The position numbers and the translations under genes were made by a program. The notes beneath the pieces were generated by a model. It was given only the letters and a program-made list of their open reading frames with translations, was not told where the DNA came from and did no database searches. From Pseudonocardia sp. C8 (GTDB lineage: Bacteria; Actinomycetota; Actinomycetes; Mycobacteriales; Pseudonocardiaceae), in NCBI RefSeq assembly GCF_014267175.1, contig NZ_JACMTR010000002.1, positions 1,128,001 to 1,192,000 on the forward strand: a DNA stretch of 64,000 nt. Reading direction: 5' to 3'. Positions 20,175-29,822 of the stretch are shown here, piece after piece (within the stretch, counting starts at the first letter, position 1; every line of letters starts with the position of its first letter).

Positions 20175-21053
20175 TCACAGTCCGCCGGCCGCCTCGAAGG
20201 ACCGTCCGCTTCGACTGCCACGGACCAGCAGCCGCTCGAGCAGCCCCACGACGGCGAAGAGCGCAAGCCCGAGGATCGACAGGTAGCCGATCCCCGCGAA
20301 GACCGTGACGGTGTCCAGGTTGCCGCGTGCCTGGGTGATCAGGACACCGAGCCCCCGGTCCGCGCCGACGAACTCCGCGACCACCGCCCCGACGACCGCC
20401 AGGGTGATGGCGACCTTCGCCCCGGCGAAGATGCTCGGCAGCGCCCACGGGAACCGGATCTTCCAGAACGCCTGCCAGCGGCTCGCCCCCATGGACCGGA
20501 CCAGCATGAGGCTCTCCGGGCGGGCGGCGTGGAACCCCACGGCCGCGTCGATCACGAGCGGGAAGAAGCTGATCAGGACGACCATGAGGATCTTCGGCGG
20601 GTCGCCGAAGCCGAACCAGATGATGAACAGCGGCGCGATGGCCACCTTCGGCACGACCTGCGAGAGCACGAGCAGCGGGTACAGGGCTCGCTCCACGATC
20701 CTGCTGTACACCATCCCGATCGCGATCGGGAGGGCGATGAGCACCGACAACCCGAACCCGAGCGTGATCGCGCCCAGGGTCGGCACGGAGGCCTCCCAGT
20801 ACTGGTCCGCGTCGACCACCATCGACTCCGCGACGGTGAGCGGGCCGGGCAGCACGTACTCCTCGACGAGGCCGGTCGACGACGCGACCTGCCAGAGGAC
20901 GACGAGCAGGCCGAGCAGGACACCGCTCGGCAGCCACCGGCGGGCGGCCGTGCCGAGCCGCGCACCCGCCGTCGTACCCGGCCGGGTGCGCCGCTCGCCG
21001 TCCGGGGTCGCGGGCGCCGCCGCCGGTGACGTCGTCACGGAACTATTCGTCAT
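20175..21053 (-). CDS. ABC transporter permease, NitT/TauT (SsuC/TauC) type
   Basis: 292 residues with about six membrane spans after a disordered basic N-terminus of about 40 residues. The EAA-like loop that contacts the ATPase is MGASRWQAFWKIRFPWALPSIFAG (positions about 195-218). GLGVLITQARGNLDT is typical of TauC/SsuC proteins. It overlaps the ATPase gene by 11 bp. It imports a small anionic or heterocyclic compound; the substrate is not readable. Confidence 0.9.
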   Translation of the reverse strand: MTNSSVTTSPAAAPATPDGERRTRPGTTAGARLGTAARRWLPSGVLLGLLVVLWQVASSTGLVEEYVLPGPLTVAESMVVDADQYWEASVPTLGAITLGFGLSVLIALPIAIGMVYSRIVERALYPLLVLSQVVPKVAIAPLFIIWFGFGDPPKILMVVLISFFPLVIDAAVGFHAARPESLMLVRSMGASRWQAFWKIRFPWALPSIFAGAKVAITLAVVGAVVAEFVGADRGLGVLITQARGNLDTVTVFAGIGYLSILGLALFAVVGLLERLLVRGSRSGRSFEAAGGL

Positions 21054-21840
21054 CGCTGAAGACCCCCAGGCGCGAGAACTCGTCGCGGATCGCGGTCACG
21101 TAGTCGCGGAAGGCGTCCGACCCGCGGTCGGCGATGTGCCGCGGCCGGTCCAGCTCGATCGGGATGTCCGCCGCGATCCGCGCCGGCCGGGGCGTGAGCA
21201 CCACGACCCGGTCGGCGAGGAAGACCGCCTCCTCGATGCTGTGCGTGATGAGCACGACGGTGCTGCGGGACCGCAGCCACAGCTGCTGGAGGTCCATCTG
21301 GACCTGGTCGCGGGTGATGGCGTCGAGCGCACCGAGCGGTTCGTCCATCAGCACCATGCGGGGTTCGTGCAGCAGCGCCCGGCACAGCGCGACCCGCTGC
21401 TGCATGCCGCCGGACAGCTCGTCCGGGTAGTGGTCGGCGAACGCGGCCAGGCCGACGTCCGACAGCAGGCGGAGCGCACGGGCGCGGCTGGCCTCCGGGT
21501 CGAGCTTGCGGATCTCGGCCTGGAGCAGGACGTTCTCCACGGCGGTCCGCCAGCTGAGCAGCTCGGCGCCCTGGAAGACGATCCCCGCGCTCGTCACCGG
21601 CCCGTCGACCCGCTCGTCACCGACGTCGATCGAACCGGCAGTGGGTTGCGTGAGCCCGGCGAGCGCCATCAGCAGCGTGCTCTTGCCGCACCCGCTGGGG
21701 CCGACGATCGCCAGGAACTCGCCGTCGGCGATGTCGAGCGAGAGCCGCTCGACGGCGCTGACCGTGCCGCTGCGGGTGGTGAAGGACTTCTCGACGTCCC
21801 GGAACCGGATGAACGGCTCCCGGCATGCGGTGGCGGTCAC
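21043..21840 (-). CDS. ABC transporter ATP-binding protein, NitT/TauT type
   Basis: 265 residues. Walker A GPSGCGKST (about 51-59), Q-loop, signature LSGGMQQRVALCRALLHEP, Walker B MVLMDEPLGALD and the switch ITHSIEEAVFLADRV are all intact. The GTG start at 21840 overlaps the stop of the binding-protein gene (GTGA). It energises the adjacent permease. Confidence 0.93.
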   Translation of the reverse strand: MTATACREPFIRFRDVEKSFTTRSGTVSAVERLSLDIADGEFLAIVGPSGCGKSTLLMALAGLTQPTAGSIDVGDERVDGPVTSAGIVFQGAELLSWRTAVENVLLQAEIRKLDPEASRARALRLLSDVGLAAFADHYPDELSGGMQQRVALCRALLHEPRMVLMDEPLGALDAITRDQVQMDLQQLWLRSRSTVVLITHSIEEAVFLADRVVVLTPRPARIAADIPIELDRPRHIADRGSDAFRDYVTAIRDEFSRLGVFSDDE

Positions 21841-22895
21841 GACCGGGTTCCCAGGTCGTCGCGGCACGGGCCGGGCAGGAACCGGTTGTCGGCGACGTCG
21901 GCCACCGCGACCCGGCCCTTGTCCACGCCGCCGTACTGCTCGGTGAGCGCGATGGTCGACGCCCAGTCCTGGGCGGCCATGCAGCCGAACGGCTGCCCGG
22001 AGTTGGCCGGGGTCCGCTGGAGGCCGTTCGAGATCCGCCACTGCTCGGCCAGGACCGGTCGGGGGACCTTGCTGGTGGGCGCGAACCGGTAGAACGCGTC
22101 CACCGCGGCCGGGGTGTCGGCGTTGGTGTGGTTCACGGCCTCGACCAGGGCGGCGAGGAACCGCTTCAGGGTCTCCGGGCGCTCCTCGACGAAGTCCGTA
22201 CCGGCGACGATGCCCGAGCTCAGCATCGAGATCCCGGCGTCCCGGTAGGGCAGGACGACCGGCTTGCACTTGCATTTCGCCTCGATGTTCGGCCCGCTCG
22301 TGTTGAGCAGCCCGAAGGTGAAGTCGGTCTGCCGTGCCACGAACAGCTCGGTGCGGGTGGGGATGTCGACGTTCCGGAACCGGATCGTCTTCTCGTCGAT
22401 CCCGGTCGCGTTCGCGTAGGCCGGGAAGATCCGTTCGGCCGCCGAACCGGGGGTGAAGCCCGCGGTCCGGCCCACCAGGTCCTGCGGGGACCTGATCCCG
22501 GAGTCCGCGAAGGCGTAGAGCGCCAGCGGCGACTGCTGGACCATCCCCGCGACCATCTTCACGTCGACGCCCTGGGCGGTCGACTGGACGAGGCTGCCGG
22601 CATCGACGTAGCCGATGTCGTCCGAGCCGTTGCCGACCGTCTGGATCGTCGTCCCGGAGTCCTTGCCCTCGTTGAGCTCGACACGGAGCCCGTGCCGCTC
22701 GAAGATCCCGGTCTCGACACCGGCCACGAGCGGGAGCACCGCTCCGGAGTAGTAGATGTCGGTGCGGACCTTGACCGTCTCACGCCCCTGGGCGTCCGTC
22801 GGGGGCTCCCCGCCGGCGCCACAGCCGGTCAGCGCGACGAGCGCCGCGACTCCCAGCGCCGCGACGACGGCTCTCCTGCCACGCTTGCCATGCAC
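21837..22895 (-). CDS. ABC transporter substrate-binding lipoprotein (NMT1/TauA-like)
   Basis: 352 residues. N-terminal lipoprotein signal with lipobox LTGC at about residues 22-25, so it is anchored outside the membrane. The body is a type II periplasmic binding fold like SsuA/TauA: DIYYSGAVLPLVAGVETGIFERHGL, GSDDIGYVDAG, and FTFGLLNTSGP. An unusual CKCK stretch (EAKCKCKPVV) and one more cysteine pair could form disulfides or bind metal. Ligand unknown; the family takes sulfonates, nitrate, riboflavin or thiamine precursors and aromatics. GTG start at 22895. Confidence 0.88.
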   Translation of the reverse strand: MHGKRGRRAVVAALGVAALVALTGCGAGGEPPTDAQGRETVKVRTDIYYSGAVLPLVAGVETGIFERHGLRVELNEGKDSGTTIQTVGNGSDDIGYVDAGSLVQSTAQGVDVKMVAGMVQQSPLALYAFADSGIRSPQDLVGRTAGFTPGSAAERIFPAYANATGIDEKTIRFRNVDIPTRTELFVARQTDFTFGLLNTSGPNIEAKCKCKPVVLPYRDAGISMLSSGIVAGTDFVEERPETLKRFLAALVEAVNHTNADTPAAVDAFYRFAPTSKVPRPVLAEQWRISNGLQRTPANSGQPFGCMAAQDWASTIALTEQYGGVDKGRVAVADVADNRFLPGPCRDDLGTRS

Positions 22896-22926
22896 GTCGT
22901 TGCCTCCTCGCCTCTCGTGCCGTCGG

Positions 22927-23445
22927 TCAGTCGCGGGTCACGCCGTGCATCTCCGACGTCTCCGGATACGTCGGCAGCTGGGGCCGAGGTGCCCCGATGA
23001 TCACGCAGATGATCGCGTCCTCGTCGCTCACCGTGCGCAGGCTGCGCGGGACGCCCGCAGGGACGCGGATGAGATCGCGGTACCCGAGCACGCGGCTGGC
23101 CTTGAGGTGGCCGTCGTCCACGTCGTGGATGCTGAACTCGACCTCGCCCTCGAGGACGAAGAAGACCTCTTCCACGTCGTGGTGGGTGTGCTCGGGCCCC
23201 ACGCAGCCGGCGGGGAGCAGCATGTTGGAGAACGTGAAGTGCTCGGCCGGCAGGATGTTGCCGTCGTTCTCGTGGTTCCCGGTCGCGCCGGACCCGATGT
23301 AGCGGACCTGGGCGCGCCGGAACTTCTCGCCGCGCTTCGCCTGGAAACCGAGCGTGTCCCAGTCCTCGCGACGTGTGGCGCGCAGTGCCGTGAGCGCGTC
23401 GATGTCGCGCTCCAGCGAGGTGATCCTGTCGTCGACCGCCGTCAT
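22927..23445 (-). CDS. single-domain cupin protein
   Basis: 172 residues. Cupin motif 1 is GPEHTHHDVEEVFFVLEG, with the His-x-His and Glu metal ligands. In motif 2 (RVPAGVPRSLR) the usual His is Arg, so the metal site may be three-ligand or altered. The first gene of the cupin-ABC-MarR operon. The ATG at 23445 follows AAAGGAG; an upstream TTG at 23451 is less likely. Inference: an enzyme or sensor acting on the imported compound. Confidence 0.8.
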   Translation of the reverse strand: MTAVDDRITSLERDIDALTALRATRREDWDTLGFQAKRGEKFRRAQVRYIGSGATGNHENDGNILPAEHFTFSNMLLPAGCVGPEHTHHDVEEVFFVLEGEVEFSIHDVDDGHLKASRVLGYRDLIRVPAGVPRSLRTVSDEDAIICVIIGAPRPQLPTYPETSEMHGVTRD

Positions 23446-23481
23446 CCCCAAGCTCCTTTGCTATGGACTGCTAAGGAATAA

Positions 23482-23504
23482 GACACTTAGCGCTAAGAGG
23501 TGTC
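23482..23504. promoter_or_regulatory. palindrome, candidate MarR operator
   Basis: CTTAGCGCTAAG (23486-23497) is a perfect 12-bp palindrome inside near-symmetric GACAC...GTGTC flanks. It lies 37-59 bp upstream of the cupin ATG, and GGACTGCTAAGGAATAAG beside it is unusually AT-rich for this genome. Size and shape fit MarR-family operators, and a MarR gene ends the same operon. Autoregulation is an inference. Confidence 0.6.
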
Positions 23505-23692
23505 GACAGAAAGGTGACCTGCATCACGGTGTGGGTCGCATGCACCGGGGTGCGGGCGCTGTCGCGGCGGGCGTCACGCGGATCGCACGACGGCCACCGG
23601 GCCGGCCGACCGCCGGCGCCGACCGCCGTCGGGAGTCAGGAACGACCGTGACGGGCGAGCGACCGGCCAGGTCGCGAGCGGGATCTCCCGGG

Positions 23693-25339
23693 TCAGCCGC
23701 CGTCGTGGGTCGACGGGCCGGCCACCCGGTACCCCCCGAACTTCTCCCGCAGCGTCTTCTTGGAGAACTTGCCGACGCTCGTCTTGGGTACCTCGTCGAT
23801 GAACTCGACGGCGTCCGGCAGCCACCACTTCGCCACCCGCGGGGTGAGGAACTCGATGATCTCCTCGGCGGTGAGGTCCTCGCCCTCCTTGACGACGACG
23901 CAGGCGAGCGGCCGCTCGACCCATCGCTCGTGCGGCACGGCGATCACCGCGGCCTCGGCGACCTTCGGGTGCGCCATGATCTCGTTCTCCAGCTCGACCG
24001 AACCGATCCACTCACCGCCGGACTTGATGAGGTCCTTGGTGCGGTCGACCAGGCGGAACGAGCCGTACCGGTCGACCGAGGCGACGTCACCGGTGCGGAG
24101 CCACCCGTCCTCGGTGAACTGCGCGCCGCCGCCCTCGCCGCGGTGGTAGTCCCGGGCGATCCACGGTCCGGCGGCCTGCACCTCGCCGGTCGCGACGTCG
24201 TCCCACGGCTGCAGCTCGCCGGTCCCGGGGTCGACGATGCGCAGGTCGACGAGCGGTGCCGGGAAGCCCTGACGGGCACGGGCGTCGTCGCGCTCGTCCT
24301 CGGTCAGCTCGTCGTGGTGGGAGTGCATCGTCGCGATCGTGGCGATGGGGCTCGTCTCGGTCATGCCCCAGGCCTGCAGCATCGGCACGCCGATGGCCTC
24401 CTTGTAGGCCTTCGACAGCGCCTTCGGCACGGCAGAGCCACCACAGAGGATGGTGCGCAGGTGCGACAGGTCGTGCTCGCCCAGCAGCGGCTGGATCCCC
24501 ATCCAGATGGTCGGGACGCCGCCGGTGACGGTCACCTCGTGCCGCTCCAGCATCGACACGATCGCCTCGGGGGCCATGTTCGGGCCGGGCAGCACCAGCG
24601 ACGAGCCGGCCATGAGCACCCCGTACGGCAGGCCCCACGCGTTGGCGTGGAACATCGGGACGATCGGCAGCACGACGTCGCGCTCGGTCAGCGCGATCCC
24701 GTCGGCGAACAGCGTGGCCAGCGAGTGCAGCACCGCCGAGCGGTGGCTGTAGACCACGCCCTTGGGGTTTCCGGTGGTGCCGGACGTGTAGCACATCGCG
24801 GCCGCGGTGTTCTCGTCCTCGACCTCGAACGGGCCGGTCCGCGGCCGGGCGGCGGCGAGCAGCTCCTCGTAGTCGCGCACGCGCGGGTCGTCCGGCACCG
24901 GTACGTCGGCGCCGTCGTCGATCACGACGACCGTGCGGACCGTCTCCAGCTTGTCGACGTGCGGCCACAGCAGCGGCAGCAGCGAGCGGTCGACGAAGAC
25001 GACCTCGTCCTCGGCGTGGTTCGCGACGTAGACCAGCTGGTCGGGGAAGAGCCGGATGTTGAGGGTGTGCAGCACCCGGCCGGTGCAGGGCGCGGCCAGG
25101 TAGAGCTCGAGGTGGCGCGCGGTGTTCCAGCAGAACGTGCCGACCCGGCCGTCGGCGGTGATGCCCAGGTCGTCGAGCACCGTGGCGAGCCTGCGGACGC
25201 GGCCGCACAGCTCGGCGATCGTGGTGGCGGTCTCGCCCGACGGCGCCGCCGTGACGACGGTCTTGTGTCCGAAGAGCTGTTCCGCCCGGTGGAAGACGTG
25301 GGGGAGGGTCAGCGAGCGGTCCTGCATGAGTCCAAGCAT
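23693..25339 (-). CDS. AMP-dependent long/medium-chain acyl-CoA synthetase
   Basis: 548 residues, ANL superfamily. P-loop [11 protein letters not shown], the A5 region [11 protein letters not shown]7 [10 protein letters not shown], hinge [14 protein letters not shown] and the catalytic Lys in [16 protein letters not shown] are all present. It activates a carboxylic acid, probably fatty or aryl-alkanoic, to its CoA ester; the closest match in pattern is the FadD long-chain type. The ATG at 25339 has TGGAG six bases upstream; the frame extends further only through the tRNA-Leu gene. Transcribed alone. Confidence 0.9.
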   Translation of the reverse strand: MLGLMQDRSLTLPHVFHRAEQLFGHKTVVTAAPSGETATTIAELCGRVRRLATVLDDLGITADGRVGTFCWNTARHLELYLAAPCTGRVLHTLNIRLFPDQLVYVANHAEDEVVFVDRSLLPLLWPHVDKLETVRTVVVIDDGADVPVPDDPRVRDYEELLAAARPRTGPFEVEDENTAAAMCYTSGTTGNPKGVVYSHRSAVLHSLATLFADGIALTERDVVLPIVPMFHANAWGLPYGVLMAGSSLVLPGPNMAPEAIVSMLERHEVTVTGGVPTIWMGIQPLLGEHDLSHLRTILCGGSAVPKALSKAYKEAIGVPMLQAWGMTETSPIATIATMHSHHDELTEDERDDARARQGFPAPLVDLRIVDPGTGELQPWDDVATGEVQAAGPWIARDYHRGEGGGAQFTEDGWLRTGDVASVDRYGSFRLVDRTKDLIKSGGEWIGSVELENEIMAHPKVAEAAVIAVPHERWVERPLACVVVKEGEDLTAEEIIEFLTPRVAKWWLPDAVEFIDEVPKTSVGKFSKKTLREKFGGYRVAGPSTHDGG

Positions 25340-25455
25340 CTGTGCTCCAGAGGCTGTCGCGGATCTTCGCAAGCTACTGGGGCCTGGGGCAGGACGTCGA
25401 GATCTTCCGGTGCTCCGAATCCGCAGGGGCGGTGGCGCACCGTCTGTCATGTGTG

Positions 25456-25540
25456 TGTCCGAGGGGGGACTTGAACCCCCACCCCCTAGCACGGGGACTA
25501 GCACCTCAAGCTAGCGCGTCTGCCATTCCGCCACTCGGAC
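25456..25540 (-). tRNA. tRNA-Leu (GAG)
   Basis: 85 nt on the minus strand. The acceptor stem GTCCGAG pairs with CTCGGAC. Anticodon stem CTAGC/GCTAG with loop TTGAGGT gives anticodon GAG. A long variable arm (class II) and a GGTTCAAGTCC T-arm are visible. CCA is not encoded. Confidence 0.95.
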
Positions 25541-25670
25541 GCCACGATCTCTCGATCGCGTCGGGGAGAAGCATAGCCGAGCCCTCCGGGTGCGTCGCGG
25601 GCGGGTCGGCGCCGCCGGTCGGCGCAGGTCGGCACGGGCGTCGGGACGATCCGGTGGTAGGAAGGCGGGC

Positions 25671-27032
25671 ATGACGGGCGACGCGAGCGAGACCCCGACC
25701 AGTGACGCGGCGGCCACCGGTGAGGCGGCCGGTGCGGAGGCCGAGGTCGTCCAGCTGTGTTCCGAGCTGATCCGGATCGACACCACCAACACCGCCGACC
25801 CGGCGACCCTCGCGGGGGAGGCGGAGGCCGCCGAGTACGTGGCGGCGAAGCTGACCGAGGTCGGCTACGAGGTGGAGCTGGTCGAGTCCGGGGCGCCGAA
25901 GCGGATGAACGTGTTCGCCCGGCTGCCCGGGGCCGACCCGTCCCGGGGTGCGCTGCTGATGCACGGGCACCTCGACGTCGTCCCGGCGGACGCGAGCGAG
26001 TGGTCGGTGCACCCGTTCTCCGGCGCGGTGCGCGACGGCTACGTCTGGGGCCGCGGCGCCGTCGACATGAAGGACATGGACGCGATGATGCTGGCAGTGG
26101 CCCGCCGCTTCAAGCGTGAGGGTGTCGTGCCGCCGCGGGACATCGTGTGGGCGTTCGTCGCCGACGAGGAGGCCGGCGGGAAGTACGGGTCGCAGTGGCT
26201 CGTCGAGCACCGTCCGGACCTGTTCTCCGGGTGCACCGAGGCGGTCGGTGAGGTCGGCGGGTTCTCGCTGACCCTGGGCGAGGACCAGCGCGCGTACCTG
26301 ATCGAGTCGGCGGAGAAGGGCATCGCCTGGATGCGGCTGCGCGCCAAGGGCAAGCCCGGGCACGGTTCGTTCCTGCACGACGAGAACGCCGTCACGACGC
26401 TCGCCGAGGCCGTCGCGCGGCTGGGGAACCACACGTTCCCGCTGGTGGTCACCGACACCGTGCGGGCGTTCCTGGAGCGGATGACCGAGCTGACCGGCGT
26501 CGAGTACCCGGAGGACGACCTCGAGGGCGCGCTGGCGAAGCTCGGCCCGATCTCGCGGATCGTCGGGGCGACCGTCCGGGACACCGCGAACCCGACCATG
26601 CTGAATGCCGGCTACAAGGCCAACGTGATCCCGTCGACGGCGGAGGCGGTCGTCGACTGCCGGGTCCTGCCGGGTCGGGAGGAGGCGTTCTTGCGCGAGG
26701 TCGACGAGCTGCTCGGCCCGGACGTCGAGCGCGAGTGGGTCACCGACCTGCCGCCGGTGGAGACGCCGTTCGAGGGGCCGCTGACCGAGGCGATGCAGGC
26801 GGCGCTGCGCACCGAGGACCCGACCGCGGAGATCGTGCCCTACATGCTGTCCGGCGGGACCGACGCGAAGGCGTTCTCGGCGCTGGGGATGAACTGCTAC
26901 GGCTTCGCGCCGCTGCGGCTGCCGCCGGAGCTGGACTTCGCGTCGCTCTTCCACGGGATCGACGAGCGGGTGCCGGTGGACGCGCTGCGGTTCGGCACCC
27001 GGGTGCTGGACCGCTTCCTGCGGAACGCCTGA
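25671..27032 (+). CDS. M20 family metallopeptidase (dipeptidase/deacylase)
   Basis: 453 residues. Metal-binding motifs: MHGHLDVVP, GRGAVDMKD, and DEEAGGKYGS with the catalytic Glu; a late LFHGIDERVP supplies the last His. The dimerisation domain is about 205-330 (SAEKGIAWMRLRAKGKPGHGS). Actinobacterial orthologues are annotated as dipeptidases or ArgE/DapE-like proteins; the true substrate is unknown. The ATG at 25671 follows GGAAGG. Confidence 0.9.
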   Translation: MTGDASETPTSDAAATGEAAGAEAEVVQLCSELIRIDTTNTADPATLAGEAEAAEYVAAKLTEVGYEVELVESGAPKRMNVFARLPGADPSRGALLMHGHLDVVPADASEWSVHPFSGAVRDGYVWGRGAVDMKDMDAMMLAVARRFKREGVVPPRDIVWAFVADEEAGGKYGSQWLVEHRPDLFSGCTEAVGEVGGFSLTLGEDQRAYLIESAEKGIAWMRLRAKGKPGHGSFLHDENAVTTLAEAVARLGNHTFPLVVTDTVRAFLERMTELTGVEYPEDDLEGALAKLGPISRIVGATVRDTANPTMLNAGYKANVIPSTAEAVVDCRVLPGREEAFLREVDELLGPDVEREWVTDLPPVETPFEGPLTEAMQAALRTEDPTAEIVPYMLSGGTDAKAFSALGMNCYGFAPLRLPPELDFASLFHGIDERVPVDALRFGTRVLDRFLRNA

Positions 27033-27078
27033 GCGGCGGCTTGACCTCGACCGCACTTCAGCGAGGATGCTCTGCCGC

Positions 27079-27462
27079 ATGGCAGAGCTGAACCACACCA
27101 TCGTCCACTCCCGGGACAAGCGGGCCGGCGCCGCGTACCTGACCGAGATCCTCGGGCTCGCGGAGCCGCAGCCGTTCGGGCCGTTCCAGGTCGTCGAGGT
27201 CGCGAACCGGGTGAACCTCGACTACATGGACGCCGACCCGGACGCCGAGATCACCCCGCAGCACTACGCGTTCCTGGTGTCCGACGACGAGTTCGACGCG
27301 GCACTGGCCCGGATCACCGCGCGCGGGCAGCAGTACTGGGCCGATCCCGGGGCGAACCGCGCCGGGGAGATCAACACCAACGACGGCGGGCGCGGCCTCT
27401 ACTTCCAGGATCCGTCGGGCCACTGGATGGAGATCCTCACGGTGCCCTACGGCGGCGGCTGA
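27079..27462 (+). CDS. VOC (glyoxalase/dioxygenase fold) protein
   Basis: 127 residues, one VOC domain: LNHTIVHSRDKRAGAAYLTEILGL at the start and a terminal GRGLYFQDPSGHWMEILTVPYGGG, with candidate metal ligands His and Glu. Common uncharacterised actinobacterial type. The chosen ATG is at 27079; an ATG at 27067 in the same frame would add four residues. Overlaps nothing; convergent with the DUF5703 gene. Confidence 0.85.
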   Translation: MAELNHTIVHSRDKRAGAAYLTEILGLAEPQPFGPFQVVEVANRVNLDYMDADPDAEITPQHYAFLVSDDEFDAALARITARGQQYWADPGANRAGEINTNDGGRGLYFQDPSGHWMEILTVPYGGG

Positions 27463-27470
27463 CCGCCCGG

Positions 27471-27746
27471 TCAGAACGTGGGCTCGGGCAGCAGGCCGTG
27501 CTGGCTGCGCCGCCGGCGCAGGACGACCTTGCGCACGCCACCCGGGTAGAGCCGCAGCCGGGACAGCTCCCAGCCGGAGAACTCGGCCTGGACGGCGAGG
27601 CGGACCGACGCCGTCAACCGGGAGACGTCGCCGTCGATCCGCACCGGGCGGTACTCGTACCGGTCGTCGGTCCAGGCCTCGCCGTCCCGAGTCCCGGCGA
27701 ACCGATTCCCCTCGGTTCCGGTCTCCTCCGGTCCGCTCACCGTCAT
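27471..27746 (-). CDS. DUF5703 family protein
   Basis: 91 residues, basic C-terminus (VRKVVLRRRR). The YEYRPVRI...LAVQAEFSGWELSRLRLYPGGVRKV pattern is that of a small actinobacterial conserved family (DUF5703). Function unknown. Start ATG at 27746 beside the GAGG-like GGAGGCACGG. It lies three genes from uppP, as seen in related genomes by my recollection. Confidence 0.75.
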   Translation of the reverse strand: MTVSGPEETGTEGNRFAGTRDGEAWTDDRYEYRPVRIDGDVSRLTASVRLAVQAEFSGWELSRLRLYPGGVRKVVLRRRRSQHGLLPEPTF

Positions 27747-27865
27747 CCGTGCCTCCCGGTCGTGCCACCACGGCGTCGCCCACCGGATCCGCCGGTGGGT
27801 GAACGGCGGGTGCAGCCGGTGTGAACCCACCATAGGTCGCCGTGCGGGGGCGGGGCCACCGGCGA

Positions 27866-28816
27866 TCAGACGGGGTCGCTCACGTCGTCCAGCGCGGTCC
27901 GGATCTCGGCCGGCAGGGTGACGTCCTCGGCCGCCAGCGACGCCCGCAGCTGCGCCGCGTCCCGCGCGCCGACGACCGCGCTCGCCACCCCGGGCCGGTC
28001 CCGGACCCAGGTCAGGGCGACGACCAGCGGGGAGGTGCCGAGCCCGTCGGCGGCGGTGAGGACCGACTGCACGATCCGCGCCGAGCGCTCGGTGCGCCGG
28101 GCCTCCACGTAGGAGGCGAGCAGCGCGCTCGCGGCGCGGGAGTCGGCGGGGGTCCCGTCGGTGTACTTGCCGGTCAGCACGCCGCGCCCCAACGGGGCCC
28201 ACGCGAGCACGCCCAGCCCGTGGTGGCCGGCGGCCGGCAGCAGCTCGGCCTCGGGCTCGCGGGCCAGCAGCGAGTACTCGACCTGGGCCGAGACCGGGCG
28301 GCACACCCCCGGATCCGGCCCGTGCGCCGCGTGCCCGGCGACCGTGGCGAGCTGCCAGCCCTGCGGGGCGACCAGCCCGGCGTAGCGCACCCGGCCGGAG
28401 TAGACGGCGACCTGCACCGCGGAGAGCATCTCGTCGAGCGGCACCCGCGGGTCCCAGCCGGGGAACTGCCACAGGTCCAGGTGGTCGACGCCCAGCCGGC
28501 GCAGCGTGGTGTCCAGTGAGCGCAGCAGCGCGCCGCGGGAGGCCCGCTCCCGGTCGGCGGGGGAGCCGGCCGTGCCCCGCCCGGCGATCACGACGTCGTC
28601 CCGCGGCACGGTCCCGCGCAGCAGCCCGCCCAGCACCTGCTGGGCGGTGCCGCCGCCGTAGTCGTCGGCCGTCTCGACCAGCGTCCCGCCGGCGTCGACG
28701 AACGCCGTCAGCTGCGCGGCCGCCTCGGTGGGGGAGGTGTCCTCGCCCCAGGTCATGGTGCCCAGCCCGACCCGGGACACCTCGAGGCCGCTGGCGCCGA
28801 CCGGTCTGCGTTGCAC
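27866..28816 (-). CDS. aldo/keto reductase
   Basis: 316 residues, TIM barrel. MTWGEDTSPTEAAAQLTAFVDAGGTLVETADDYGGG contains the catalytic Asp and Tyr, and the active-site Lys/His region follows (VVIAGRGTAG; DLWQFPGWD). The usual catalytic Lys position reads AGRG rather than xxKxG, and the usual active-site His of 'DLxxxH' is Phe (LWQFPGWD), so catalysis may be altered. NADPH is the expected cofactor; the C-terminal VVGARDAAQLRASL is the nucleotide-binding segment. GTG start at 28816. Confidence 0.82.
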   Translation of the reverse strand: MQRRPVGASGLEVSRVGLGTMTWGEDTSPTEAAAQLTAFVDAGGTLVETADDYGGGTAQQVLGGLLRGTVPRDDVVIAGRGTAGSPADRERASRGALLRSLDTTLRRLGVDHLDLWQFPGWDPRVPLDEMLSAVQVAVYSGRVRYAGLVAPQGWQLATVAGHAAHGPDPGVCRPVSAQVEYSLLAREPEAELLPAAGHHGLGVLAWAPLGRGVLTGKYTDGTPADSRAASALLASYVEARRTERSARIVQSVLTAADGLGTSPLVVALTWVRDRPGVASAVVGARDAAQLRASLAAEDVTLPAEIRTALDDVSDPV

Positions 28817-28951
28817 GCCTGGAGAGCCTAGGTGCGCGGCCCGCCGCCACGGTCGAGGGCGCGCGCTGTGACCCGGGTCTCCGCGGGTACGGTGACCGCC
28901 CGTGACCGATCAGCCGCTCCGGCCCGCCGGGCCACCCGTCGGGGGCCGCCC

Positions 28952-29773
28952 ATGAGCTGGCTCGAGGTGATCGTCCTCGGAGTCATCCAGGGGTTGACCG
29001 AGTTCCTGCCCGTCTCGTCGTCGGGGCATCTCCGCATCGCCTCGGAGCTGTTCTTCGGGCGGGACCCGGGGGCCGCCTTCACCGCCGTCACCCAGCTCGG
29101 GACCGAGGCCGCGGTGATCGTCTACTTCGCCCGGGACATCGGGCACCTGCTGCTCACATGGGTGCGCGGGTTCCGGGACCCGGAGGTCCGGCAGACCGAC
29201 GACTACCGGCTGGCCTGGCTGGTGATCGTCGGGTCGATCCCGATCGCCGTGCTCGGGGTGCTGTTCAAGACCCAGGTCGAGACGGTCGCGCGCAACCTCT
29301 GGCTGGTCGCGACGACGCTGATCGTGTTCGGTGTGCTGCTGGGCCTGGCCGAGCGGTTCGGCAGGCAGGTGAAGCCGATCGAGCGGATCACGGTGCGGGA
29401 CGGCATCCTGCTCGGGCTCGCGCAGGCCATGGCGCTGGTCCCGGGCGTCTCCCGCTCCGGCGGGACGATCACCGCGGGGCTGGCGCTCGGCCTGACCCGG
29501 CCGGCGATCGTGCGGTACTCGTTCCTGCTGGCGATCCCCTCGGTGTTCGGCGCGGGCCTGTTCACGCTGCCCGACGTGTTCGCAGGCGACGGGCCGTCCG
29601 GCGTCCAGATGATCGTGGCGGTCGTGATCTCGTTCGTGATCGGCTACGCGGTGATCGCCTGGCTGCTGCGGTTCGTGCAGAACAACACGGTGTACGTGTT
29701 CGTCGCCTACCGGATCGTGCTGGGCGTCGCGCTGCTCGCCGGCCTCGCGATCGGGGCGGTCTCCGCGACCTGA
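28952..29773 (+). CDS. uppP: undecaprenyl-diphosphate phosphatase
   Basis: 273 residues, BacA/UppP family integral membrane enzyme that recycles the undecaprenyl carrier for cell-wall synthesis. Diagnostic motifs: [16 protein letters not shown] near the N-terminus with the catalytic Glu and Ser, and [14 protein letters not shown] in the middle. About seven to eight membrane spans. The ATG at 28952 is chosen because the family starts just before '[14 protein letters not shown]'. First of four genes pointing the same way. Confidence 0.95.
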   Translation: MSWLEVIVLGVIQGLTEFLPVSSSGHLRIASELFFGRDPGAAFTAVTQLGTEAAVIVYFARDIGHLLLTWVRGFRDPEVRQTDDYRLAWLVIVGSIPIAVLGVLFKTQVETVARNLWLVATTLIVFGVLLGLAERFGRQVKPIERITVRDGILLGLAQAMALVPGVSRSGGTITAGLALGLTRPAIVRYSFLLAIPSVFGAGLFTLPDVFAGDGPSGVQMIVAVVISFVIGYAVIAWLLRFVQNNTVYVFVAYRIVLGVALLAGLAIGAVSAT

Positions 29774-29822
29774 GCCACCCGAGCGGGCCGGCACGGCGCG
29801 CGTCACGCGTAGCCTCGCGGCC

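Noticed and set aside
23693..25504. Longer start for the acyl-CoA synthetase at 25504
   Set aside because: The extra 55 codons pass through the tRNA-Leu gene and do not resemble the family N-terminus.
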